Shown piece by piece: positions 9,225-16,984 of a DNA stretch of 64,000 nucleotides. Both the position numbers and the translations under genes were made by a program. The stretch comes from Paramagnetospirillum magnetotacticum MS-1. Its GTDB lineage: Bacteria > Pseudomonadota > Alphaproteobacteria > Rhodospirillales > Magnetospirillaceae. The notes beneath the pieces are model-generated. The model searched no databases, was not told where the DNA came from, and was given only the letters and a program-made list of their open reading frames with translations. The stretch lies in NCBI RefSeq assembly GCF_000829825.1, contig NZ_JXSL01000027.1, forward strand, positions 496,001-560,000. The letters run 5' to 3'. How positions within the stretch are numbered: the first letter of the stretch is position 1; the number at the start of each line of letters is the position of its first letter.

Positions 9225-11700
9225 TGTCGGCGGAGGCTCCGTCAAGGAAGACGCCAGCCATATCCGCTGGCATGGGTTTGGCAATCAGATAGCCTTGAAT
9301 CTCGTCGCATTCCAGGGAGACCAGAATACCCAATTGATCCGTATCCTCGATGCCCTCGGCCACAACCTTCAGCCCCAGGCTGTGGGCGATGCCGATGATG
9401 GAGGAGACCAGCATCATGTCGCGCGAATCCCGCGCGATGTCGCGCACGAAAGAACGGTCGATTTTCAAGGTGTTGACCGGCAGACGCTTCAGATAGCTGA
9501 GCGAAGAATAGCCTGTGCCGAAATCGTCGATGGACAGTCTCACACCCAGGGCGCGCAGCCTCTGCAAGACTTCCCTCTTATCCACGGCCAGGTCGATCAC
9601 GAAACTTTCGGTGATTTCCAGTTCCAGATATTCAGCCGGAAAACCCGTTTCCTCCAGAACCTTGGCCACCTGCCCCGGAAGATCGTCAGCGGAAAAGTTA
9701 ACCCCAGAGAGGTTAACAGCAATGGTGATGTCGTGTCCCTCCTCCCGCCAGATGCGCCCCTTGCGGCAAGCCTGGCGCATGACGAACAGGTCGATGCGGT
9801 CCACCAGATGCATCTCCTCGGCCAGGGGAATGAAATCCATGGGCGGGATCAGTCCCAGGCGAGGATGCTGCCAGCGCACAAGGGCCTCAAAACCGCACAC
9901 CCGGTTGGCCGAAGTGGATTTCTTAGGCTGGTAGTAGACCAGGAACTGCCCCTCTTCCACCGCCTGGCGTAGGGCTATTTCAAGGTCGAGGCGATGCTCC
10001 TGGCGCTTGGTCATTTCGGCGGAGTAGAAATTGAAGCACCCCTTGCCGGCCGCCTTGGCCTGATACATGGCGGTATCTGCGTGCTTCAGCAAAACGTCGC
10101 CGGTGGTCCCATTCTCGGGGAACAGGCTGATGCCGATGCTGGTGCCGATGAAAACCTCGCGCCCGTCGATGGTAATGGGGGCTTGTAGCGACGCCAGGAT
10201 CTTGTCGGCCACCACCGCGGCATCTCCGGCAGACGAAATCTCGTCCAGGATGACCGTGAATTCATCGCCGCCCAGACGGGCAATGGTGTCGGTCATACGC
10301 ACGCAGGTGCGCAGACGGTTGGCAACCTCCTTAAGAAGATCGTCGCCCGCCCGATGACCCATCGTGTCGTTGACCTTCTTGAAGCCGTCCAGATCAAGAA
10401 ACAGCAAAGCCGCCAGCCGGTCGTGGCGCAGCGCATGAACCACCGCCCGCTCCAGCCGGTCCTGAAACAAGACGCGATTGGGCAGGTCGGTCAGCACGTC
10501 GTAATGAGCCAGCCGCAGGATATGGCGCTGAGCCTCCACCTGCTCTGTAATGTCGCGGAAGATGCCGATGAAATAGCGGATGGCCCCGGCGTCATCATGG
10601 ACCGCGACGATGCTTTCCCAGGCGACGAACACCTGTCCGTCCTTGCGGCGGTTCCATATCTCGCCCTGCCAACGTCCGTCCCGATAGATGGACTGCCAGA
10701 TCTCCGCGTAAAACTCCGCGTCGTGATGGTTCGACCGGATGACACGGGGATTACGGCCCAGGACCTCGTCCTCGCCATAGCCCGTCAACTCGGTGAACAT
10801 GGGGTTGACCCGCAGGATGCGCCCCTTGGGATCGGTGATGATTGTGGCTTCCAGCGCATTGCTGAACACATGGGCGGCCAGCCGGTTCTCTTCGTCGGCC
10901 ACGGCTTGTTCGGTAAGGCGCCTGACGCTGCGCCGCCCGATCAGCGCAATTCCCAGCAGGCCCACCAGCCAAAAAGCCCCATGGGAAATGGCCTGGACAC
11001 GAATGGACTGGTTTTGCACCGCCAGGAACGGTTCCATGGGAACCGACACCCCGACGGCGCCACGCACCGAGCCGTTGGGAAAGCCCAGGTGGCCGTGACA
11101 CTTCTGGCAGCTTTCTTCCATCATGAACGGCCTGATCAGCCGCAGATACGGCTTGCCGCCCAAATCGGCAAGTTCCAGTTTTTCGGAAATGGCGCCCGCG
11201 GAAAACTGGCGGATGGCCTCGGCCTCCCAGGAATCCGCCTCGTTATTGGGGTTAAGGGTGACGATGCCGACGATGCGGCCCTTGATGCCGTAATCATCGC
11301 CATAATCAGCCATCATCTCGCGCAGCATATAGGCCGGATTCATCAAGGTCAGCATCCGCCCGTCATTGGTCATGACGTCGCGGTCCGGCAGATGGGACAT
11401 CCAGGGGCTGGGCGGTGTTTTTTCACTGGGCTCCACATAAACGCCGCCATGGCCGGAGGCCCAGCGGCGATAGGCGAGATCTTTGGTAAAGGCGGATATG
11501 GCGGTATTGCGGGCAAGGTCGAAGGTGTTGGCCTTCTGCTGGGCGATATTCCACCACAGCGACAGCCCCAGCAAACCCGACCATACAATCACAGCCGCTG
11601 CTGCATAACGGATGACCAAGTCGGAGATCCGCCGCTGCTCGATTCCGGAAACGACCACCATGCCGTCATCGGCGGCCCTGTCTGCGGCACCGGTCTGCAT
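9205..11700 (-). CDS. Membrane GGDEF/EAL protein with c-haem-type Tll0287-like sensor
   Basis: An 831-residue protein. Order: membrane segment (about 28-50), periplasmic Tll0287/DUF3365-like domain with a CQKCH haem c motif at 198-202, second membrane segment (about 238-255), PAS (about 270-390), GGDEF (about 395-560), EAL (about 570-825). GGDEF is intact at 477-481 and the RxxD product-inhibition site lies five residues ahead (RMTD, 468-471). EAL is intact at 605-607, with DDFGTGYSSL later. It could both make and degrade cyclic di-GMP, with redox or gas input through haem. The haem is inferred from the motif and the domain family. Confidence 0.88.
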   Translation of the reverse strand: MQTGAADRAADDGMVVVSGIEQRRISDLVIRYAAAAVIVWSGLLGLSLWWNIAQQKANTFDLARNTAISAFTKDLAYRRWASGHGGVYVEPSEKTPPSPWMSHLPDRDVMTNDGRMLTLMNPAYMLREMMADYGDDYGIKGRIVGIVTLNPNNEADSWEAEAIRQFSAGAISEKLELADLGGKPYLRLIRPFMMEESCQKCHGHLGFPNGSVRGAVGVSVPMEPFLAVQNQSIRVQAISHGAFWLVGLLGIALIGRRSVRRLTEQAVADEENRLAAHVFSNALEATIITDPKGRILRVNPMFTELTGYGEDEVLGRNPRVIRSNHHDAEFYAEIWQSIYRDGRWQGEIWNRRKDGQVFVAWESIVAVHDDAGAIRYFIGIFRDITEQVEAQRHILRLAHYDVLTDLPNRVLFQDRLERAVVHALRHDRLAALLFLDLDGFKKVNDTMGHRAGDDLLKEVANRLRTCVRMTDTIARLGGDEFTVILDEISSAGDAAVVADKILASLQAPITIDGREVFIGTSIGISLFPENGTTGDVLLKHADTAMYQAKAAGKGCFNFYSAEMTKRQEHRLDLEIALRQAVEEGQFLVYYQPKKSTSANRVCGFEALVRWQHPRLGLIPPMDFIPLAEEMHLVDRIDLFVMRQACRKGRIWREEGHDITIAVNLSGVNFSADDLPGQVAKVLEETGFPAEYLELEITESFVIDLAVDKREVLQRLRALGVRLSIDDFGTGYSSLSYLKRLPVNTLKIDRSFVRDIARDSRDMMLVSSIIGIAHSLGLKVVAEGIEDTDQLGILVSLECDEIQGYLIAKPMPADMAGVFLDGASADNVTTPI

Positions 11701-11931
11701 TCAGCCGCGCCTCGCCTTTTCAGCAATTATCCTGGGCATCGCGACCATGGACACGAGCCTCTCCTTCCCGCACGGAAGATTCATTGTTCAACGCCAACCC
11801 TACGACCACAAGCGATAATGACTGCCTGGGAAAGTTTTGTTGCTTTGGACCTATCCCGCAAGCCAGATGTCGAAACTCCACAACTTCATGATACACTTGA
11901 TAATAGAAGCGTGTGGAAAGACAGGAGTTCC

Positions 11932-12549
11932 ATGTCCGAGGACGAGGTTGTTCCACTGTTGAAGATCGGTGCCATCGTGCGGCCGCCGGAATCTGGCGTG
12001 CCTGACTCCTTGGAAGGTTTTGCCCGCATTCTGCAGGGCCAAGGCTATTTCGTGCGCGGTCTGGTCCAGCGCAATTCAGCGGCGAACGGCGGCTGCACCT
12101 GCACCAGGACCTTGGTGGACCTGGACAACGGCCAGCATTTCCGCATCAGCCAGGATTTGGGAATCGGCTCGAATTGCTGCCGCGTCGATACCCAGGCGGT
12201 GGCCGAGGCCAGTTCCGTACTGCGCCGCGCCATGGAAACCGAGACCGACCTGATCATCGTCAACAAATTCGGTAAACTCGAATCCCAAGGACGCGGCCTG
12301 ATGGACGAGATCATGGCCGCCGTCAGCCAGGGCATCCCTCTGCTGACCTCGGTGGAAATCCCGCTGTTGGAGCGCTGGCGCGAGGTCACGTGCGGAATCG
12401 CCCAGGAACTGAGTCCCGGCTGCGGCGCCCTGATGCGCTGGTGGGATGGGGTAAGGCCACGCGGTGTGCCGCGTTCCTCGCGCCTGTTACGCCCCAACCA
12501 GAACGATCAGCCGTTCCAGAGGATGGAACCGATCCCCGAGACATCGTAG
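11932..12549 (+). CDS. DUF2478-family protein, probable molybdenum-related NTPase-like protein
   Basis: A 205-residue soluble protein matching my memory of the DUF2478 family, which resembles nucleoside triphosphatases and is often found beside molybdate genes. Seen: GIGSNCCRVDTQAVAEASSVL, TDLIIVNKFGKLESQGRGL (a Walker-B-like strand followed by a conserved Lys-x-Glu) and the C-terminal WW segment. ATG 11932 has AGGAG seven to eight bases upstream. Its 3' end overlaps by 43 bases the convergent regulator gene that carries a periplasmic-binding-protein-like domain. Function is inferred from family and context only. Confidence 0.65.
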   Translation: MSEDEVVPLLKIGAIVRPPESGVPDSLEGFARILQGQGYFVRGLVQRNSAANGGCTCTRTLVDLDNGQHFRISQDLGIGSNCCRVDTQAVAEASSVLRRAMETETDLIIVNKFGKLESQGRGLMDEIMAAVSQGIPLLTSVEIPLLERWREVTCGIAQELSPGCGALMRWWDGVRPRGVPRSSRLLRPNQNDQPFQRMEPIPETS

Positions 12550-13409
12550 CCGCCCAGTAACTCTACCCTGCGTGCGAATTCCGCGGTGCGGGTAAAGGCC
12601 AGCAAGGCCTGAACCGGTGGCTCGAAATAGGCGCAGCGATCGATGGCCAGGTCGAAGCGCTCACGATGCAAAGGCACGAAATCCAGCCGCAGGCTCTTGG
12701 CCACCGAGGCAATCGCCAGTCCGGCATCGGCGGTCCCGTCCAGAATGGCCAGACCGACATCGGTTTCGCTGCGCACCGGCACCTGCGCCGTGGTCAGGGA
12801 TTCGGCGGACAAGCCCGCGTCGGTCAACAGACGATCCAAGAGAAGACGGCTCCCCGCGCCTTCCTGACGCAGTACGACCCGAGCCTTGGCCGTCACCAGA
12901 TCAGCAACCGAGGCAAGTCCCAGCGGATTACCCGGCGCCACCACCAGCCCCTGACGGCGCCAGGCCCATTCGATCAGCACCACATTGCGGTCGGCCAGGA
13001 CATCTTGAACCTGAGTCAGATTGTAGGTCCCGCTTTCGGCGTCGAGAAGATGGACGCCCGCCATGGCCGCCTCGCCCAAGGCCAATTGCCGCAATCCCTC
13101 CATGGACGACCCCGGCAACATGGCCAATCCGCCGCCGACCTCACGCAGACACCATTCCAGCAAAGGGTCATGACTGCCCGCCACCACCATGGGAACAGCC
13201 CCCTGGCGCGGCGCATCGGAGGGTGACGCGCTGTTGCGCTTCAGCCAGGCGTCGATCTCGGTTTTGGGAAATAGCCATTTTCCGGTGACACGGGTACAGG
13301 GGATTCGCCGTTCCTTCAATAACTCGTAGACCTTGCGTTCCTTGACGCGCAGGTAACGGGCCACCTGGTGGGTGTCCATCATCTCGGGAAAGTCTAGGGC
13401 TTCGTCCAT
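12507..13409 (-). CDS. HTH regulator with substrate-binding-protein-like domain
   Basis: A 300-residue protein. An excisionase-type helix-turn-helix (about 10-55: THQVARYLRVKERKVYELLKERRIPCTRVTGKWLFPKTEIDAWL) is joined to a periplasmic-binding-protein-like domain kept in the cytoplasm (about 75-295). Such one-component regulators are often linked to molybdate or tungstate, sensing the ligand with a ModA-like domain. The start is uncertain: ATG 13409 or 13382, and the frame is open to 13499; none has a clear ribosome site. A terminator-like hairpin separates it from the XRE gene upstream, so it has its own transcript. Confidence 0.7.
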   Translation of the reverse strand: MDEALDFPEMMDTHQVARYLRVKERKVYELLKERRIPCTRVTGKWLFPKTEIDAWLKRNSASPSDAPRQGAVPMVVAGSHDPLLEWCLREVGGGLAMLPGSSMEGLRQLALGEAAMAGVHLLDAESGTYNLTQVQDVLADRNVVLIEWAWRRQGLVVAPGNPLGLASVADLVTAKARVVLRQEGAGSRLLLDRLLTDAGLSAESLTTAQVPVRSETDVGLAILDGTADAGLAIASVAKSLRLDFVPLHRERFDLAIDRCAYFEPPVQALLAFTRTAEFARRVELLGGYDVSGIGSILWNG

Positions 13410-13516
13410 TGGGATGCGGCTTGCGGTTCGGGTGGTGGAAACGCGGTTCCTGGCCCGAGAATGGCGCGGGGCGCGGCCATTGACAAGGACCCACTCCATT
13501 CAGACCGAAATGAAAA

Positions 13517-13547
13517 CGGCCGGAGCAAGGCCCCGGCCGCTAATCTC
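13517..13547 (-). terminator. Rho-independent terminator after the XRE gene
   Basis: On the minus strand, about 25 bases after the XRE stop codon, CGGCCGG and CCGGCCG (13533-13539 and 13517-13523 on plus) form a strong stem extended inward by GGC/GCT, and the transcript continues TTTTCATTT. This fits a classical intrinsic terminator. Confidence 0.7.
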
Positions 13548-13563
13548 GCGTGTAAAAGCGGAA

Positions 13564-14031
13564 CTACTCGGTCCCGGCCACGGCGGCCAGGGCCTTGGCC
13601 AGTTCGTAGACACGCTTTCTGACCTGGGGATCGGTGATGTTGTAATAGGCGCGCACCAGTTCCAGCGTCTCGCGCTTGGTCATGGGATCGGCCTCGAAGG
13701 TCGCCGGCTCCTCGGACAGGCCGACAGAACCCTTGATGATGTTCACCGGGCTTTGGGCCTGAACGCCATCGGCCATATCGTCGAAGAAGTAGGACACAGG
13801 CACGTCGAGAACCCGCGACAGGTCGAACAGCCGCGACGCGCCGATGCGATTGGCTCCGCGCTCGTATTTCTGCACCTGCTGGAACGTCAGACCGATGGCT
13901 TCGCCCAGCTTCTCCTGGCTCATGCCCAACAGAGTCCGGCGAAGCCGCATGCGGCCACCAACATGGACGTCAACAGGATTGGGGGCACCACTCTCAAGCC
14001 GCCCACGGGTCGATACATTCCGCTTAACCAA
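13564..14031 (-). CDS. XRE-family (Cro/CI-type) helix-turn-helix regulator
   Basis: A 155-residue cytoplasmic protein. The HTH lies at about 25-80 (MRLRRTLLGMSQEKLGEAIGLTFQQVQKYERGANRIGAS), typical of the alphaproteobacterial group with a C-terminal tail of about 70 residues (ETLELVRAYYNITDPQVRKRVYELAKALA). The likely start is TTG 14031 with AGGGG about nine bases upstream. It has its own promoter-like sequence and a terminator, so it is monocistronic. The regulon is unknown; such proteins often repress themselves. Confidence 0.8.
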   Translation of the reverse strand: MVKRNVSTRGRLESGAPNPVDVHVGGRMRLRRTLLGMSQEKLGEAIGLTFQQVQKYERGANRIGASRLFDLSRVLDVPVSYFFDDMADGVQAQSPVNIIKGSVGLSEEPATFEADPMTKRETLELVRAYYNITDPQVRKRVYELAKALAAVAGTE

Positions 14032-14066
14032 AACGACACCCCTGATTGCGTGAATTACATTTCGTC

Positions 14067-14094
14067 ATATTAACCGAGACGACATCAAACGCAA
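14067..14094 (-). promoter_or_regulatory. Putative promoter of the XRE gene
   Basis: On the minus strand TTGCGT (-35, plus 14089-14094) and TAATAT (-10, plus 14067-14072) are 16 bases apart and end about 35 bases before the TTG start at 14031. The match to the sigma-70 consensus is moderate. Confidence 0.4.
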
Positions 14095-14102
14095 CCTTTT
14101 TT

Positions 14103-14132
14103 AGTATGCAGATGAATACCGGAGTATGCAGA
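14103..14132. repeat. Direct repeat AGTATGCAGA x2, 20-bp period
   Basis: AGTATGCAGA occurs at 14103-14112 and 14123-14132. The start-to-start spacing of 20 bases is close to two helical turns, just upstream of the XRE promoter. This suggests tandem binding sites for a regulator. Confidence 0.5.
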
Positions 14133-14155
14133 AAGGCCGGGGCGGCGAACCGATC

Positions 14156-15089
14156 CTATTTGTCACGGTACCATGACGAAGCGGTGAACATCCCGGCCAG
14201 CAAATCATACAATTCCCGAACCGACGGCTCGCGCAGCGTATCCTCGTGGGAGACCAGCCAGAGGGAAACCGCCATGGAGGGGGCATCCACGTCGACGACC
14301 TCCAGCCTCTGTTCGTAGAGGGTTGAATAATCCGGAAGAATCGACACCCCCTCCCCCCCCCAGCAAGGGGCGCTGGAGCTTGGGCGTATTGGGAGCCACG
14401 CTCACCCCATCACCGTCTTTGGCGGCCACAAGGCCATTCCAGGCGTCCAAGCCCCGGATGGCGCGGTAGATCCCGATATCCAGCAGCGGCAGATCGGCCA
14501 GGTCATCGAACGTGGAAACGCCCCGCAACTCATGCAGGAAATCACGGCTGGCCACGGGAACGAAATTCATGGTGCCGACCCGGCGCACATGGACGGCGCC
14601 GCTTACCCGAGGAAGATCGCCCGGAGAGGTCGCCATGATGGAAATATCTGCCTTGGCCGGGGCCGTGGAAAAGGCCAGCTTGGGCAATTGGGACCTGACC
14701 ATACTGCGGTCGAGCGGCAACTCATGTTTGTCCTGGCCCATCAGGGCGGGAATCAGGGTATAGGTCAGCAGCCCCTCGCTGGCCGCCAAGGTCACCTTGG
14801 GCGTCTCGAACGATTTGAGCCCGTGCATGGCGCCTTCGAAGTCGTCGGCCAGGGCCGCCATGGCCCTCGCCCGCTCCAGGAGAGCTTCGCCCGCCGGTGT
14901 CGGCGTGGCGCCGGATCTGCGGCGGGTGAACAGCGGCCGGCCGATGGCCGCCTCCAAATTGCTGATCCGGCGGCTGACCGTGGTCTGATCGATGCCCATG
15001 GCGACAGCCGCCGCGGCAAAGCTGCGGTACTCGGCACAGGCGATGATCAACCTGACATCATTCCAGTCATGCAGACGAAACTGACCCAT
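14156..15089 (-). pseudogene. LysR-family regulator, frameshifted at a G9 run
   Basis: The first three quarters are a normal LysR protein: winged HTH (about 8-65, FAAAAVAMGIDQTTVSRRISNLEAAIGRPLF) and effector domain. At plus 14353-14361 the coding strand has nine G. As written, the frame then reads 57 unrelated residues to a stop at 14205. With eight G the frame continues GGEGVSILPDYSTLYEQ and on to a stop at 14156, giving 310 residues, the normal length, with the usual LysR C-terminal segments. It is either a phase-variable gene, a recent mutation or a base-calling error. It is divergent from the GNAT gene, the usual arrangement for a LysR regulator and its target. Confidence 0.8.
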
Positions 15090-15111
15090 GACCCCCTTCG
15101 CACCATTCCCG

Positions 15112-15137
15112 CGGTATTAACATTACACGGCATACCG
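15112..15137. promoter_or_regulatory. Putative LysR-type operator between lysR and the GNAT gene
   Basis: CGGTAT (15112-15117) and ATACCG (15132-15137) form a perfect inverted repeat with a 14-base spacer in the 107-base divergent region. LysR proteins bind interrupted palindromes of this kind near their own start. The assignment is inference. Confidence 0.4.
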
Positions 15138-15196
15138 TAACACCGCACATCGCGGCAAGATAGCCGCCATCAAGTTTCTTGTATGGAGATTTACCG

Positions 15197-15802
15197 ATGA
15201 CGACGCAGGTTCGTAACGGTAGCAAGGTGTCCGGAGCGTCGGTTACCGTGAAGATTGCTCGCACCCCCGATGAATTCGCCATGGCCATGGCCATTCGCGC
15301 AGCGGTCTTTCTCGCCGAAGAGGATAACATAACCTATTTCGACGAGTTCAACGGAAACGACTATGTCGCCACCCACCTAATCGCTTTCGTGGATGGCGAT
15401 CCGGCCGGTGTCATCCGGGTTCGCTGGTTCGCCGATTTTGCCCTCCTCGAGCGGGTCGGAATCCGCAGACGCTACCGTTCCTATCAGGTTCTGGCCTCCC
15501 TGGCCCGCGCCGCCCTGGATCTGGCCCGCCAGAAGGGGTTCCGCATCGCCGCCGGGCGCGCCCGGCTGGAGACGGTCAATTTCTGGAAGCGCTTCGGAGG
15601 CCGCCAGTCGGGCGAGGCCGTCGATATGTATCGCGGCACCCTTGTGCCCATCGTTCACGACATTCCGCGCCGCCCCGACCTGGGCTCCATTCAGGCCGGT
15701 CCGTTCGGGGACCCTGATTTCGAAGCCCTGATTGTGCAGCAGGAAGGCAATTGGGACTTCGCCAAGTTGAAGGCTCCCGTTCACCTCGCGGCCGCGGAGT
15801 AG
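15197..15802 (+). CDS. GNAT-family N-acetyltransferase
   Basis: A 201-residue acyl-CoA-dependent transferase of the GNAT fold. Seen: an N-terminal strand-helix unit (IARTPDEFAMAMAIRAAVFLAEE), the central strands HLIAFVDGDPAGVIRVRWF and the CoA-binding motif A region LERVGIRRRYRSYQVLASLARAALDLARQKG (pyrophosphate loop RRRYRS), then LETVNFWKRFGGR. ATG 15197 has GGAG nine bases upstream; a TTG at 15179 is less likely. A RHH-type gene follows after six bases. The acceptor substrate is unknown. Confidence 0.78.
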   Translation: MTTQVRNGSKVSGASVTVKIARTPDEFAMAMAIRAAVFLAEEDNITYFDEFNGNDYVATHLIAFVDGDPAGVIRVRWFADFALLERVGIRRRYRSYQVLASLARAALDLARQKGFRIAAGRARLETVNFWKRFGGRQSGEAVDMYRGTLVPIVHDIPRRPDLGSIQAGPFGDPDFEALIVQQEGNWDFAKLKAPVHLAAAE

Positions 15803-15808
15803 CGCTCC

Positions 15809-16237
15809 ATGAATTGGCAAGACCGTCAAGGCATGATCGCCGACCTCAACACCCGCATCGAGCTCAAGCGTCTGGCCGACAAGGCGTTCGAACGTGATGA
15901 CGGGCCCCTGATGGCGATCCTCGAGGTCGCCATCAACACCTTGGACGAGCGGCTCGCCGATCCGCAGACCTATACCCGTGAGGAAGCACCGCGCAAACGA
16001 CCGGTGACGCTCATCTGCCGCAATATCCGGGTCAAGGGCAAGCGAACCAGCGTCAAACTGGAGAACGAATTTTGGAGCGCCCTGGAAGTGATGGCCGACG
16101 AAGCCCATTGCGCTGTCGATGATCTGTGCGAGACCGCCCGGCGGCGCTACGAGGCCAGCAGCCTGACCTCGGCCATCCGGGTCTTCGTCCTCAACAGCAA
16201 TATGAACAACCAGCCGCAACAACCGGTTACGGCGTAA
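15809..16237 (+). CDS. Ribbon-helix-helix domain protein
   Basis: A 142-residue protein whose second half (about 63-130, LICRNIRVKGKRTSVKLENEFWSALEVMADEAHCAVDDLCETARRR, then LTSAIRVFVL) matches the RHH_4 family of ribbon-helix-helix DNA-binding proteins common in alphaproteobacteria. The N-terminal half is helical and charged. It sits six bases after the GNAT gene, so the two are probably one operon. The target is unknown. Confidence 0.7.
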   Translation: MNWQDRQGMIADLNTRIELKRLADKAFERDDGPLMAILEVAINTLDERLADPQTYTREEAPRKRPVTLICRNIRVKGKRTSVKLENEFWSALEVMADEAHCAVDDLCETARRRYEASSLTSAIRVFVLNSNMNNQPQQPVTA

Positions 16238-16263
16238 GACGCAAGACAAGAAGGGATCACGCC

Positions 16264-16452
16264 ATGCTCACCACGGCACAACGCCCGTCGGGTCTGCCCA
16301 GTGCGGCGGCGGCGGCGCAGATCGCCCGGCTTCTGGAGGACCTTGCTCAGGAAGCCCGGCAGATGGGGTTCGGCGGATTGGCGGAATCCATCGCCTCGGT
16401 CGGCATCGAGGCCAGCGAGGAAGCCCGCCACGCCAGCCGGCTCAGGATCTGA
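16264..16452 (+). CDS. Small alanine-rich hypothetical protein
   Basis: A 62-residue, largely helical protein (AAAAAQIARLLEDLAQEARQMGFGGLAESIASVGIEASEEARHA). AAGGG lies eight to ten bases ahead of ATG 16264, and the gene follows the RHH gene by 26 bases in the same direction. No family is recognised. A helical partner or dimer protein is possible. Confidence 0.55.
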   Translation: MLTTAQRPSGLPSAAAAAQIARLLEDLAQEARQMGFGGLAESIASVGIEASEEARHASRLRI

Positions 16453-16474
16453 CGCCGCACGGCTATTGAAGTGA

Positions 16475-16600
16475 CTCACCTTGTCATCCCGAGCTAAGTC
16501 GAGGGATCGCCGCTTGAGCCACGGTACCGGTTGTAAATGCGCCGTACCTGGAAGGGATCCCTTCCTCCCGATGGTCGGGGGGGCATGACACCCCGCCGTT
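16475..16600. repeat. Non-coding element with palindromic parts, possible dispersed repeat
   Basis: The 216-base gap before the lipoprotein gene holds TTGTCATCCCGAGCTAAGTC followed by GAGGGATC, a type of sequence I associate with small dispersed elements in bacterial chromosomes. It also holds a perfect 16-base palindrome, GGAAGGGATCCCTTCC, at 16550-16565. No second copy was noticed in this window, so its repeat nature is inference. Confidence 0.35.
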
Positions 16601-16668
16601 TGCATCCGTGATTGGGGACGGTTATCCTCGGTTCCCCCGGCCGGACCGGGAATTGGAGGATGGGGTGG

Positions 16669-16980
16669 ATGAGAAGAGCCGTTTTCGCCTTGCTGCTGCT
16701 GTCGCTCGGTGCCTGCGCCGAAGTGACGACCTACCGCCGTCCCGATGGCTCCGTCTATCACCACGTCAATTGCGGCGATACCTTGAAGCTGGAATCGTGC
16801 CGTCACGCCGCAGAACGGACCTGTCCTAGCGGCTTTACCCGCGCGCCCATCGCGGTCAGGAGTGAAAACACCCCCGCCCAGCAATGCGCGCGCGCAAACG
16901 AGGATCGGCGCCTCAACGGCGAACCGGAAACGGCCTGTCCGCAGGAAAAGCAGACGGACAGCTTCTTCGTCTGCAAATAG
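16669..16980 (+). CDS. Small cysteine-rich lipoprotein
   Basis: A 103-residue exported protein. Signal peptide MRRAVFALLLLSLGAC with lipobox LGAC, so it is lipidated at the Cys and membrane-anchored. The mature part has further cysteines (NCGDTLKLESC, RTCPSGF, QQCARAN, ACPQEK, FVCK), enough for several disulfides in the periplasm. GGAGG at 16655-16659 fits ATG 16669 better than the ATG at 16660, which it touches. It converges on hss with a four-base gap. The function is not recognised. Confidence 0.65.
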   Translation: MRRAVFALLLLSLGACAEVTTYRRPDGSVYHHVNCGDTLKLESCRHAAERTCPSGFTRAPIAVRSENTPAQQCARANEDRRLNGEPETACPQEKQTDSFFVCK

Positions 16981-16984
16981 GGTT

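Noticed and set aside
10354-11700. Long plus-strand open frame antisense to the GGDEF/EAL gene, in frame with the DUF2478 gene
   Set aside because: The translation up to 11932 is a shadow of the opposite strand (His/Gln/Gly-rich, no domains); the real gene starts at 11932 with a good ribosome site.
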